Origin: Candidatus Helarchaeota archaeon
GTDB taxonomy: Archaea > Asgardarchaeota > Lokiarchaeia > Helarchaeales > JABXJV01
DNA: 25,208 nucleotides
Assembly (NCBI GenBank): GCA_013375355.1
Contig: JABXJV010000529.1
Span: 1-25,208 of the forward strand
Reading direction: 5' to 3'
Position numbers and translations under genes: made by a program
Shown here: one piece after another, positions 7,714 to 16,152 of the stretch
How the letters are laid out: every line of letters starts with the position of its first letter
Numbering within the stretch: the first letter of the stretch is position 1
Notes under the pieces: generated by a model
What the model saw: the letters and a program-made list of their open reading frames with translations, nothing else
The model's database searches: none
What the model was told of the DNA's origin: nothing

Positions 7714-9264
7714 TTATTTCTTAGTTAATTTTTGAATCGTAATTGAATGTGCAGGTAATTCGATCTCCATTTTCGGTTTGATATTTTTAAATTCTTTTTG
7801 TTCTAATTTAATTTTGGTACGATTCTCTATTGTATTATAATCAAATGGAGATGGACTATTTAATTCTATAATTTCTCCTTGTTCGGAAGGGATAAATTTC
7901 TTTATTTCGAGATTGATATTTAAATCATCTGTAAAGTGCTTATTAATAATCATTATCGAAAGTTTATCCCCTTTATCGTTAATAGTGGCATTACAATCAA
8001 TATATGGAACATTCCCACTCTTTGGGATACGTCCATATCTGCGAGAATCAAATGTTTCGCACTTTATGTCCAAACCTTCTATTAAATTATTGTATGTATG
8101 ATCTACAAAGAGTTTAAATGCCAAATAAATCGGAGTTAGAATCAAACCATCAGGATCTGTTTGAATTGTCCCAATAGTGTTTACAAGTTGCGCCCAATTA
8201 GCCATAGGGCATTTATCTGACATTTTTTGAAAGGTCATTAAAACCAAAGCTGTCCAAATTCCATCCTGCAAGTTATAATTGGATTTTATCACATCTGTAA
8301 ACAAATACCAGACACCCCACTCGTCAAATGCAATCCTTACATGAGTGTTTTTTCCCAAAGCTGTAATAATATCTTCCCAAGTGTCGTTAATATAATTCTC
8401 AATCAAGGGTGCTGACGCCATTAGTGCATGATAACATTTTGGATTATCTGGATGTTTTTTTCCAGAAGCTCTAGCGAAAAGATTTGGAAAATATCGATGT
8501 ATTGTTAAATAATCAACCCATTCTTCTCCGATATTTTTTAATAACGTTTGATTCCATTTCGAATTTTCCCAACCACAAGCAAAAAGCTTAATTTTAGGAT
8601 CTTTCTCTCTCATTTTTTTAGCGAATTCAAGGTATTTTTTTGCATAATTTTCAGGTTTTTTTTCATATCCCCTTTCCCAGAAACCATAAATTTCGTTGGC
8701 GATTCCCCAAAATCGGACATTATATGGTTCTTTTCTCCCATATTTCGCTCTTAAAGCACCATACTTGGTATTAGTTGAACCATTACAATATTCTACCCAA
8801 TCCGAAGCCTCCTCGGGAGTTCCTGTTCCATAATTAACATTAAGGTAAGGCTTGGCACCAACCTCTTCGCAAAAAGTTAGGAATTCGTCCGTACCAAACT
8901 GATTCTCAATATCAGGTCCAGTACCTTCTATAAATAATTTTGGATCGCTCCAAGCTAAGTTTTTTACCGTTTTTCGTGAATCCCTCGGACCAATTGCATC
9001 CTTCCAATGATAGACATCAGAATAACATCCTCCAAATGCCCTTAAAACAGTTGGTTTCAGATTCTTTATCGCATTAAAAACATCTTCTCTCACGCCATTT
9101 AATTGCGAATTTCCTTTAAATAAAGGTACATTAACGGGATCGTATGCCCATAGTCCATTATGGATACATTCCCCTATATGTTCGATGAAATTGCTATAAA
9201 TCATCGGGTTTATTGATTTTTTCTTCGATCCTACGTCAATAACAATAAAGTTTTCTCTTGACAT
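7714..9264 (-). CDS. GH51-type alpha-L-arabinofuranosidase
   Basis: A 516-residue glycoside hydrolase of clan GH-A. The acid/base is Glu191 in FWGIANEIYGFW and the nucleophile is Glu315 in IAFDEWGVWY, 124 residues later, matching GH51. The N-terminus shows the family hallmark YSNFIEHIGECIHNGLWA and LRAFGGCYSDVYHWKDAIGP. A beta-sandwich domain follows from about residue 410, ending in ELPAHSITIQKL. Length is typical. It should release terminal alpha-L-arabinofuranosyl residues from oligosaccharides. No signal peptide is seen, so action is probably cytoplasmic on imported oligosaccharides. No sugar transporter or partner hydrolase is adjacent. Start ATG 9264 has a GAG-containing upstream element. 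It is divergent from the CocE-like hydrolase. Confidence 0.9.
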   Translation of the reverse strand: MSRENFIVIDVGSKKKSINPMIYSNFIEHIGECIHNGLWAYDPVNVPLFKGNSQLNGVREDVFNAIKNLKPTVLRAFGGCYSDVYHWKDAIGPRDSRKTVKNLAWSDPKLFIEGTGPDIENQFGTDEFLTFCEEVGAKPYLNVNYGTGTPEEASDWVEYCNGSTNTKYGALRAKYGRKEPYNVRFWGIANEIYGFWERGYEKKPENYAKKYLEFAKKMREKDPKIKLFACGWENSKWNQTLLKNIGEEWVDYLTIHRYFPNLFARASGKKHPDNPKCYHALMASAPLIENYINDTWEDIITALGKNTHVRIAFDEWGVWYLFTDVIKSNYNLQDGIWTALVLMTFQKMSDKCPMANWAQLVNTIGTIQTDPDGLILTPIYLAFKLFVDHTYNNLIEGLDIKCETFDSRRYGRIPKSGNVPYIDCNATINDKGDKLSIMIINKHFTDDLNINLEIKKFIPSEQGEIIELNSPSPFDYNTIENRTKIKLEQKEFKNIKPKMEIELPAHSITIQKLTKK

Positions 9265-9455
9265 TGTTTCTCATTTCCTATTATTTTTTTGGATTTGTAT
9301 TGCTATAGTATCCCTCTAAATAATTTTTATATTTCTAATCTAATATTTCTAAATTATAGTAATTGAAAACTTTTTAATTATAAAGTGTTAAGTTTTTTTT
9401 ATTTGATTTATACATAGCATTTTACTTTTTAATTCATTTTTAGGTTTTGTTATTA

Positions 9456-11486
9456 ATGAGTAAGGAAAAACAAGATTTATTTGATGGCTCCGATGTAGAA
9501 TTTGCTATAGATGTACCTCCATTTCTAAAAGACACTCTACTGGGTAAATTAATGGATAGTCTTATCCAACGTTCAATGAACTTCATGAATTATATTCAAG
9601 CTCCTATGTTGAAAATGTTTAAATATTTTGGTGGTCCTATAGGGCGATTATTGGGTCTTGGTACTCCTAAATATGATGTTGTACGTTTAAAAGAACATTT
9701 ATTAACCATGCACGATGGGGCAAAGCTTGCCACTGATATTTATTTACCGAAACCTGTATTTGAAGATAGATTTAAAGCCCCAACAATGTTGATACGATTG
9801 CCATATTGGAAAGATATTGCAAGTATGCTTGGATATATATTTGCTTCGAAGGGGTACGTTACAATTCTTCAAGACATGCGTGGATGTGCCGCAAGTTCTG
9901 AATACGGCACTTTGGCAATCACATTTTATCTTAGATCTGATGGATTAGAAACTTTAAAATGGATCACGGAAAGATTTTGGTATAATGGAAAGATCGGAAT
10001 GTGGGGTATAAGTTTTTTAGGTATAACCCAATTAGCTGTATCATGGGATAATAAAGGGATGTTAACGTGTGCTAGTCCTGCCCAAAACTCTTATACAAGT
10101 GTTTTATATCATCCCCAAGGAATGAATGTGCTTGGAATGGGAGTTACAATCCACAGACTAGTAAAGATGATAACACAAAGATATCTTTCAATAAAGGGAT
10201 TTTCACAGGATGAACAATTGTGCGAAACCTTATATCGAAATCCATTAGCAAGTTTATATAACGACCCATTAGATACTAAAAGATTCTTATTGCATTTGGA
10301 AGATTTGGAAAAAATTACAGATGAGGAGGAATTAACAAATTTAATTAATGAAACTTATAATTTGAATTTTAAATTTAATGAAAAGGATGATGGTTCTCTG
10401 GATAAGTTTATGAAAGGAGTAATGCTTAAAAGACGAGTAAATTCAAATTACAACTATTTGCCATACGCTTTCCGGTTTACTGGAGAAAAAATAGAAACTC
10501 CCATGCTTATTGTTGGATCTTGGTATGATATGTTTATTGAACAATTCCTAACTGATTTAAAATTAATACAAAAAAATTCTCCTGAACATTTCAAAAATTT
10601 TAAAATGGTAGTTGGCCCTGGGGCTCATGGAGGAATGGATTTTATGGCTTCTGATTCTAAATTCCCCTCTATGCCTGATACTAAAGAAATGTTTGCTTTA
10701 TATCAAAATTTTTTCCCATTATGGTGGTATGAATATTGGCTGAAAAAAGGCGGAAAAGACTTATCAAAAGTCCCTACTTTACGCCTATATATTTTAAATA
10801 GAAAAATTTGGAGACATTTCAGTAAATGGCCACCGAATTGTAAAGAATTGAAGTTATATTTGCATTCTAACGGAAAAGCAAACTCAAGATTTGGAAGAGG
10901 AGGGCTATCAGGAATAGAACCTAAAGATGAACCTCCAGATTCTTTTGATTTTGATCCATCTAATCCAGTTGTTACACGAGGTGGGCGATTTTTATTTATA
11001 AGAAGTGGTCCGCTTAATCAAATTAAAATTGAAGAAAGAAAGGATGTATTAGTATATACCACAGACAAATTGAGACAAGGGCTTGAAGTAATCGGAGATG
11101 TAAAAATTGTCTTTTATGCATCATCTTCTGCGAAAGATACTGATTTTACAGTCAAATTAGTCGATGTTTATAATGATAAAAAAGCAATAAACGTGGTGGA
11201 TAATGGAGTTAGGGCTCGATTTCGTGATGGCTTGAAAAATCCTTCATTACTCGAACCAAACAAAGTCTATAAGTACGAAATACCAATAGGTGCCGTTGGC
11301 ATTTATTTTCCTAAAGATCACAAAATTAGAATAGAAATATCATCAAGTAATTTCCCAAGATTCGATGTTAATTCAAATCTTGCCGGAGAACCCAACGAAA
11401 AGGGGTACATAACGGCGAATCAAAAAATATTTCATGACTCTGAATATCCATCCCACTTGATCTTACCTGTCTTTAAAAGATATTAA
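9456..11486 (+). CDS. CocE/NonD-family serine hydrolase (X-Pro dipeptidyl-peptidase-like)
   Basis: A 676-residue alpha/beta hydrolase. After an unusual 65-residue amphipathic N-terminus (KLMDSLIQRSMNFMNYIQAP), the S15-type fold begins at LTMHDGAKLATDIYLP, followed by TILQDMRGCAAS. Catalytic residues can be placed, counting from ATG 9456: nucleophile Ser186 in GMWGISFLG, acid Asp358 in VGSWYDMF, base His391 in GPGAHGG. The C-terminal jelly-roll domain (about 460-676) matches the PepX/CocE C-terminal domain. The family cleaves esters or amides (cocaine, antibiotic esters, X-Pro peptides); the substrate here is unknown. I prefer ATG 9456 over the TTG at 9447 because a weak TAGG lies at 9441-9444. 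The N-terminal amphipathic region may bind membranes. It is followed after 91 nt by the fused flavoprotein. Confidence 0.88.
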   Translation: MSKEKQDLFDGSDVEFAIDVPPFLKDTLLGKLMDSLIQRSMNFMNYIQAPMLKMFKYFGGPIGRLLGLGTPKYDVVRLKEHLLTMHDGAKLATDIYLPKPVFEDRFKAPTMLIRLPYWKDIASMLGYIFASKGYVTILQDMRGCAASSEYGTLAITFYLRSDGLETLKWITERFWYNGKIGMWGISFLGITQLAVSWDNKGMLTCASPAQNSYTSVLYHPQGMNVLGMGVTIHRLVKMITQRYLSIKGFSQDEQLCETLYRNPLASLYNDPLDTKRFLLHLEDLEKITDEEELTNLINETYNLNFKFNEKDDGSLDKFMKGVMLKRRVNSNYNYLPYAFRFTGEKIETPMLIVGSWYDMFIEQFLTDLKLIQKNSPEHFKNFKMVVGPGAHGGMDFMASDSKFPSMPDTKEMFALYQNFFPLWWYEYWLKKGGKDLSKVPTLRLYILNRKIWRHFSKWPPNCKELKLYLHSNGKANSRFGRGGLSGIEPKDEPPDSFDFDPSNPVVTRGGRFLFIRSGPLNQIKIEERKDVLVYTTDKLRQGLEVIGDVKIVFYASSSAKDTDFTVKLVDVYNDKKAINVVDNGVRARFRDGLKNPSLLEPNKVYKYEIPIGAVGIYFPKDHKIRIEISSSNFPRFDVNSNLAGEPNEKGYITANQKIFHDSEYPSHLILPVFKRY

Positions 11487-11563
11487 TCTATAAAAAATAT
11501 TTTTTAAAAAAAATGAGGGATTTTTATTACTTTATAATTGGAAGTGAGGGAAATCCTATTACG

Positions 11564-11570
11564 AGAGGTG
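11564..11570 (+). promoter_or_regulatory. Ribosome binding site deciding a TTG start
   Basis: The strong Shine-Dalgarno-like sequence agaggtg ends seven nucleotides before TTG 11578. No ATG lies in frame nearby, and the FAD-binding motif begins only 18 residues later. The TTG is therefore the likely start. Confidence 0.65.
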
Positions 11571-11577
11571 AAAATTT

Positions 11578-14343
11578 TTGAAGATTATTGATAATGCAGT
11601 AATTAAAGATAAATACGACTGTATAATAATCGGTGCTGGAATAGGAGGTATCACTGCAGCTGCATTATTGGCTAAAAAGGGTATTGATACTTTAATAATA
11701 GAACAACATTATCTTCCAGGAGGAGGATGTACTTCTCTTAAAAAAATGGGGCAATCATTTGATGTGGGAGCAGCGTTACTTTTTGGGTGGAGTGCTGAGG
11801 AGGGTGAATTTGCCCCACATCAATACATAATGAATGTTTTAGAAGAACCAATAAATATAATTCAACATGATTCAATGTATCGTTGTAATTTTAGAAATGA
11901 TGAAGGAAAATTTGTTCAAGTCACTTTTTGGAGAGATTTTGATCGCTTTTTAAAAGAATTGGTGGCAGCATTTCCAGAACATGAAGAAGGATTAACAAAG
12001 TTTTATGAATATTTAGAAAGCACATTTCAGATTATTTTAAAATTAGATTCTCCAATACCTATTTCGGAACAATCAAAATTCGACATGATGAAGATTTTTT
12101 TTAAAGATCCTCTTGGAGCCATTAAGTTACTTAGAATGATGAATAAAGACATGAAATCCGTTCTTGATAAATTTTTAGGAGAGGATATAAGAATCAAGAC
12201 ATTCTATGATCTGTTACTTTCCCTTATGTTAACTACAAAGATAGAAGAAACTCCAGTTTTGCTGGCAGCAGCTATTTTTTCTATCGCTTATCATGGTGGT
12301 GCTTGTTATCCTGAAGGGTCTCCAAGTATGTTACCCAATGCAATAGAACGGGCATTTGAACGGTATGGTGGGACTACACTTTATAGACACAAAGTCGAAG
12401 AAATACTTATTGAAAAGAAAAAAGCATATGGAGTTCGACTGGATGACGGGACTGAAATCCTATCCAAATATGTAATTTCTGATGCGTCAGTGTGGCAAAA
12501 TTACAATAAACTAATTAATAAGAAACATCTAAAACAAAAAAGGATTGATTGGGCAAATAAGTTTAAGCCCACTTTAAGTGCATTGCTTATGTATATTGGA
12601 GTTAACGAAGAAGCTATTCCTCCTGGTACAAGACCTATTGAAATGTATATAGAGGATATTTATAATTACGAAGGTGGAATAGCAGCTTTATATATTCCAT
12701 CTTTGGAGGATCCCTCAATTTGTCCTAAAGGGACTCATTCAATAACTGTAATAGCTGAATTATTCGAAGAGTTTCCAAGTGCTGGTGATCCAAAATATCA
12801 ATCCGAAGAATATTATAAATTAAAAGAAAAAGAAACAAATCGGATTCTTGACGACCTTGAAAAATATTTACCACATTTAAAAGAAAATATAATCAATATA
12901 CAGGTAGGGACACCAGCCACTATCGAACGATTCACTTTAAGAGAATTTGGATCTATTGGTGGACCTAAACAAGCTATTGGTCAACACTTGCTTAAACGAC
13001 CTCGAGCTAAGACGGAATTTAAGAATCTATTTTTTGTTGGAGATAGCACTACCATGGGAGAAGGAGTAGTATCTGTATCCATTTCTGCTGTTGGTGGAGC
13101 TAATATGGTCTTAAAAAAAGAGGGAAAAAAGATCTATAAAGCTCAGAAGTTTGAAAAAAACTATGTTAACTTCGTTGAGGGCAAACCCCGGACACCAATA
13201 CCAAAAATAGATGAAAAATTAGATGATGAAAAGGCAAGACGAGTTGCTATTGAATGCCAATGGTGTCTAGAAGCAAAATGCATTGAGGGGTGTCCTGTAG
13301 GAGTTGATGTATCAAATTTTATGCGAAGAATGGAATCTAATAACTTTATAGGGGCCGCAAGATCAATTCGGAAAATGAATCCTCTAGGTGAAATTTGTGG
13401 ATTAATATGTCCACAAGAAAAATTATGTCAGAAAGATTGTAATCATAAAGAATTTTCTGATGAGGCTGTCCGGATAGGTCAATTAGAAGCATGGGTGTGT
13501 GAGCGTGCAGGGGAAGATGGATGGGATAAAAGTATAGAAACACCAAACGGTAAAAAGATCGCTGTTGTTGGTGCTGGTCCTGCGGGATTATCTTGTGCAT
13601 ACTTATTGGCACGCTTAGGTTATGAAATTGATGTTTTTGAGAAGAAAGAAAAGAAAGGTGGAATGTTAACACATGTTATTCCTCCATTTCGATTACCAAA
13701 AGATGCAGTTGAGCGTGATATTAAAGGAATTTCTCTTCCAACAATTAATTTTAAATTTGGTATGGAATTAGGTAAAAATCTCACAATTTCGCAACTTTCA
13801 AATAAATATGATTCCGTATTTATCGCGACTGGTTTGTGGGCAGGACGTAAATTGAATATTCCTGGTATTAATAAAGCCAAAGTTACAGATGCTCTATCAT
13901 TTATTATGGATTATAGGCAAAAAGGCAGGGTGGATGTAAAAGGCAAATTATTGGTCATTGGTGGTGATCCTGGTACAGCTGATGCGTTAGCGGTAGCTAG
14001 AAAGAGCGGAGTTGAGGATGTATCTGTGATTTATTTAGAAAGCGACGAGATAGGTAATTTTGAACCAAAATTCGATGAAAATAAACTAAAAGAAATTCAA
14101 TTTGATGAAGTTATTATGGCAGTTGGTCAAGAAATTGAATCAGATTTAGCAAAACATTTTGAGGAAGAATTTGGAAAAGCTGGCTTAATCGAGGTTGACC
14201 CGGAAACTATGAAAATTAAAAATAAATCAAATATATATGCCGGTGGAGATATTATTCGTGGTGCAGGCACTGTAGTCCAGTCAGTTGCAGATGCTCGTCA
14301 AGCAGCAATAGCAATACATAAAGAATTAAATAAAAATAAATAA
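11578..14343 (+). CDS. Fused phytoene-desaturase-like flavoprotein and GltD-like Fe-S oxidoreductase
   Basis: A 921-residue, two-part protein. Residues 13-515 form a CrtI/phytoene-desaturase or retinol-saturase-like amine-oxidase-fold flavoprotein: GAGIGGITAAALLAKKG at 19-35, then PGGGCTSLKKMGQSFDVGA, and the C-terminal FAD contact NLFFVGDSTTMGEGVVS. Residues 550-920 resemble GltD/PreT: eight cysteines for two [4Fe-4S] clusters (C560, C563, C568, C572; C607, C611, C617, C621), a second dinucleotide site VVGAGPAGLSCAY at 663-675, and the terminal YAGGDIIRGAGTVVQSVADAR. The inner NAD(P)-binding lobe is shortened: IGGDPGTADALAVARKSG is followed within about 30 residues by DEVIMAVGQ. The likely task is electron transfer from NAD(P)H or a ferredoxin through Fe-S and FAD to a lipid-like C=C bond or its reverse. 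Isoprenoid reduction is inference. Next gene starts 8 nt later. Confidence 0.88.
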   Translation: MKIIDNAVIKDKYDCIIIGAGIGGITAAALLAKKGIDTLIIEQHYLPGGGCTSLKKMGQSFDVGAALLFGWSAEEGEFAPHQYIMNVLEEPINIIQHDSMYRCNFRNDEGKFVQVTFWRDFDRFLKELVAAFPEHEEGLTKFYEYLESTFQIILKLDSPIPISEQSKFDMMKIFFKDPLGAIKLLRMMNKDMKSVLDKFLGEDIRIKTFYDLLLSLMLTTKIEETPVLLAAAIFSIAYHGGACYPEGSPSMLPNAIERAFERYGGTTLYRHKVEEILIEKKKAYGVRLDDGTEILSKYVISDASVWQNYNKLINKKHLKQKRIDWANKFKPTLSALLMYIGVNEEAIPPGTRPIEMYIEDIYNYEGGIAALYIPSLEDPSICPKGTHSITVIAELFEEFPSAGDPKYQSEEYYKLKEKETNRILDDLEKYLPHLKENIINIQVGTPATIERFTLREFGSIGGPKQAIGQHLLKRPRAKTEFKNLFFVGDSTTMGEGVVSVSISAVGGANMVLKKEGKKIYKAQKFEKNYVNFVEGKPRTPIPKIDEKLDDEKARRVAIECQWCLEAKCIEGCPVGVDVSNFMRRMESNNFIGAARSIRKMNPLGEICGLICPQEKLCQKDCNHKEFSDEAVRIGQLEAWVCERAGEDGWDKSIETPNGKKIAVVGAGPAGLSCAYLLARLGYEIDVFEKKEKKGGMLTHVIPPFRLPKDAVERDIKGISLPTINFKFGMELGKNLTISQLSNKYDSVFIATGLWAGRKLNIPGINKAKVTDALSFIMDYRQKGRVDVKGKLLVIGGDPGTADALAVARKSGVEDVSVIYLESDEIGNFEPKFDENKLKEIQFDEVIMAVGQEIESDLAKHFEEEFGKAGLIEVDPETMKIKNKSNIYAGGDIIRGAGTVVQSVADARQAAIAIHKELNKNK

Positions 14344-14351
14344 CAGTAAAA

Positions 14352-15377
14352 ATGAGTCAATTATTAGAAGATCAAATTAAAATCAAGAAATATCGGATAA
14401 ATCCTTTTTTATCAGTAATTTTTTCATTTTTTTGTATTGTAATTTCTTTTCTAATAGGATTATTGACTATAAAATTTTTGCAAAGTCCAATAAAGCATTA
14501 TCCAAATGTATTTTTACCTCTTAACTTATATTCAGATATAGTTCTATTTTCAAATATTGCAGTGATTTTTCTAGTAACTGGTATGATTTTTTTTCTATGG
14601 TTCGGATTAGGAACCCAAAAATGTAATATAAACACGTATGGATTTGGGTTTGGTGTACCTGGAGCTTTAATTCTCTGTATTTGCTTAACACTGAACTTTT
14701 CCTATCTATATGATCCAATGTCACTCATTTCAGCTTTATTATCTTTAATATGTTTCTTTACAGAAGTTGTTCTATTTATATTTCGCCACAAAGTTGATGC
14801 CGATATTATTTATCAATTAATGCCTTTGAATGATAAAATAAATGAAATTGAACTCCGTAAAATTAACTGGCCATATGGAATTTTGAGACTTCAACGTGCA
14901 ATTTCTCGGGGTATAAGGGCTCAATACTTAAACCCTCTGTTCTATTTAGATAAGGAAAAACTAGCTCGAGCTAGAATCGGAATTATAAATAAAAAATATT
15001 TATATAAAAACGTTCATGCATCCTATGCATTTGGAATTATAGGTTATTTCATTAGTTTTATTAGTACGATTTTCCTCATTTTGTATTTTATCTTTGGTAT
15101 CTATTTATTGGTTACTTTTTTCATAGTCCTTGGTGTTGGTATCACTCTTGTAGATTATTATTACATTCGTAGATTAAATCTTCGAAAGACGATTTTAATT
15201 ATTGATCACTGGCTTCGAAGAATTGTTGAGGTAGATTTAGCTAAAATAGATAAAGAGTTCGGATTCTTACCCATAAAATATCCCATATCGGCATTAAAAC
15301 ATATTTCAAAAAGGTATGAATCTTTTTTAGGAGCTAAACTCACTAATAACAAACTCATAAAAGAAAATATTGATTAA
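14352..15377 (+). CDS. Polytopic membrane protein of unknown function
   Basis: A 341-residue protein with about six transmembrane segments. Four are packed in the first 145 residues (around 18-45, 55-80, 95-118, 122-145). After a basic cytoplasmic stretch (about 150-220, rich in R and K), two more lie around 225-275. The C-terminus is a charged tail (HISKRYESFLGAKLTNN). I recognise no family motif. Its start lies only 8 nt after the stop of the fused flavoprotein, so the two form an operon, and a membrane partner for that redox enzyme is a reasonable inference. Confidence 0.75.
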   Translation: MSQLLEDQIKIKKYRINPFLSVIFSFFCIVISFLIGLLTIKFLQSPIKHYPNVFLPLNLYSDIVLFSNIAVIFLVTGMIFFLWFGLGTQKCNINTYGFGFGVPGALILCICLTLNFSYLYDPMSLISALLSLICFFTEVVLFIFRHKVDADIIYQLMPLNDKINEIELRKINWPYGILRLQRAISRGIRAQYLNPLFYLDKEKLARARIGIINKKYLYKNVHASYAFGIIGYFISFISTIFLILYFIFGIYLLVTFFIVLGVGITLVDYYYIRRLNLRKTILIIDHWLRRIVEVDLAKIDKEFGFLPIKYPISALKHISKRYESFLGAKLTNNKLIKENID

Positions 15378-15598
15378 AAACTAAAAGGAATCAATCTTTT
15401 TATCTTAAAAATTTGCCAATAAGATTAAATTTAAAAGCTAAGCCCTTGATACAATTATTGACCAGTTACGGTTGTATATTAAAAAAATGATAAAAAGGAA
15501 TTTACCTTTTATTAAAGAGGATGTGGATTGATAGGGTTAGTAGAATTTATTTCAATTACTGATCGTAAGATATTCAATTCAAAAAATAAAATAAATTT

Positions 15599-15604
15599 AG
15601 GAGG
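15599..15604 (+). promoter_or_regulatory. Strong ribosome binding site with no ATG/GTG/TTG at proper distance
   Basis: A perfect aggagg is followed, after six nucleotides, by ATA ACG GAG in the NfeD frame at 15611. The spacing is ideal for initiation, yet the codon is ATA. The first usable standard start (GTG 15689) is 85 nt away and would cut off the first membrane helix. Confidence 0.6.
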
Positions 15605-15610
15605 AAGAAA

Positions 15611-16141
15611 ATAACGGAGATTTTTTTTTCACCCGAGTTAATTTTCTTTCTGGTTATAAGCAGTATTGGAGTAATTCTACTTTTAATTGTGGCATTAACA
15701 GATACGGAATTCGATGATGCTCTCTTAATGCCAATTTTATGTGGTCTCATAAATTTTGGATTCATTGGAACTATAAGCTTTCTAATATCTAATGATTTAA
15801 TAATAACCGGCGTAATAGCGGTAATATGCTGTTTGATAACAAGCATAATTATATATTACATTAAAAGTAGTTTAGAATCTAAACCTGCTGATTTCAAAAT
15901 ATTTGAAGATAAAGAGGCTATTGTAGAAATTCCTTTTTCTAAAACGGAAATTGGCAAAATATCTTTTACATTAAATGCAGGAGAAAGGGAAGAATTTCCA
16001 GCTAGAGCTTTTGATCCAACTGATCCTCCATTTTTAAAAGGGGACAAAGTGATAATTAAAGAAATTGATGGCGGAATAGCAGAAATAATAAAATCCGTAA
16101 GCTGGGAAATAAAAAAAATAAAAAAAGAGAGAAATAAATAG
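15611..16141 (+). CDS. nfeD: NfeD-like membrane protein (short form), start codon unusual
   Basis: Reading from 15611 gives 176 residues: an N-terminal helix (LIFFLVISSIGVILLLIVAL), two more helices (LLMPILCGLINFGFIGTISFL and IITGVIAVICCLITSIIIYY), then a soluble OB-fold domain. The latter includes GKISFTLNAGEREEFPARAFD and FLKGDKVIIKEIDGGIAEI, the hallmark of the NfeD C-terminal domain. NfeD proteins partner with flotillin/stomatin-type SPFH proteins, and the next gene, 11 nt downstream, is exactly that. The conservative start is GTG 15689 (150 residues). The upstream aggagg and the extra hydrophobic helix favour translation from ATA 15611, perhaps an ATG altered by mutation or sequencing error. 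Confidence 0.8.
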   Translation: MTEIFFSPELIFFLVISSIGVILLLIVALTDTEFDDALLMPILCGLINFGFIGTISFLISNDLIITGVIAVICCLITSIIIYYIKSSLESKPADFKIFEDKEAIVEIPFSKTEIGKISFTLNAGEREEFPARAFDPTDPPFLKGDKVIIKEIDGGIAEIIKSVSWEIKKIKKERNK

Positions 16142-16152
16142 GAGTGAATTAA

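Noticed and set aside
15378..15610. Possible small ORF at 15487-15531 (MIKRNLPFIKEDVD) or RNA gene
   Set aside because: It is only 14 codons, with no ribosome binding site or recognisable motif; no stable RNA fold is evident by eye.
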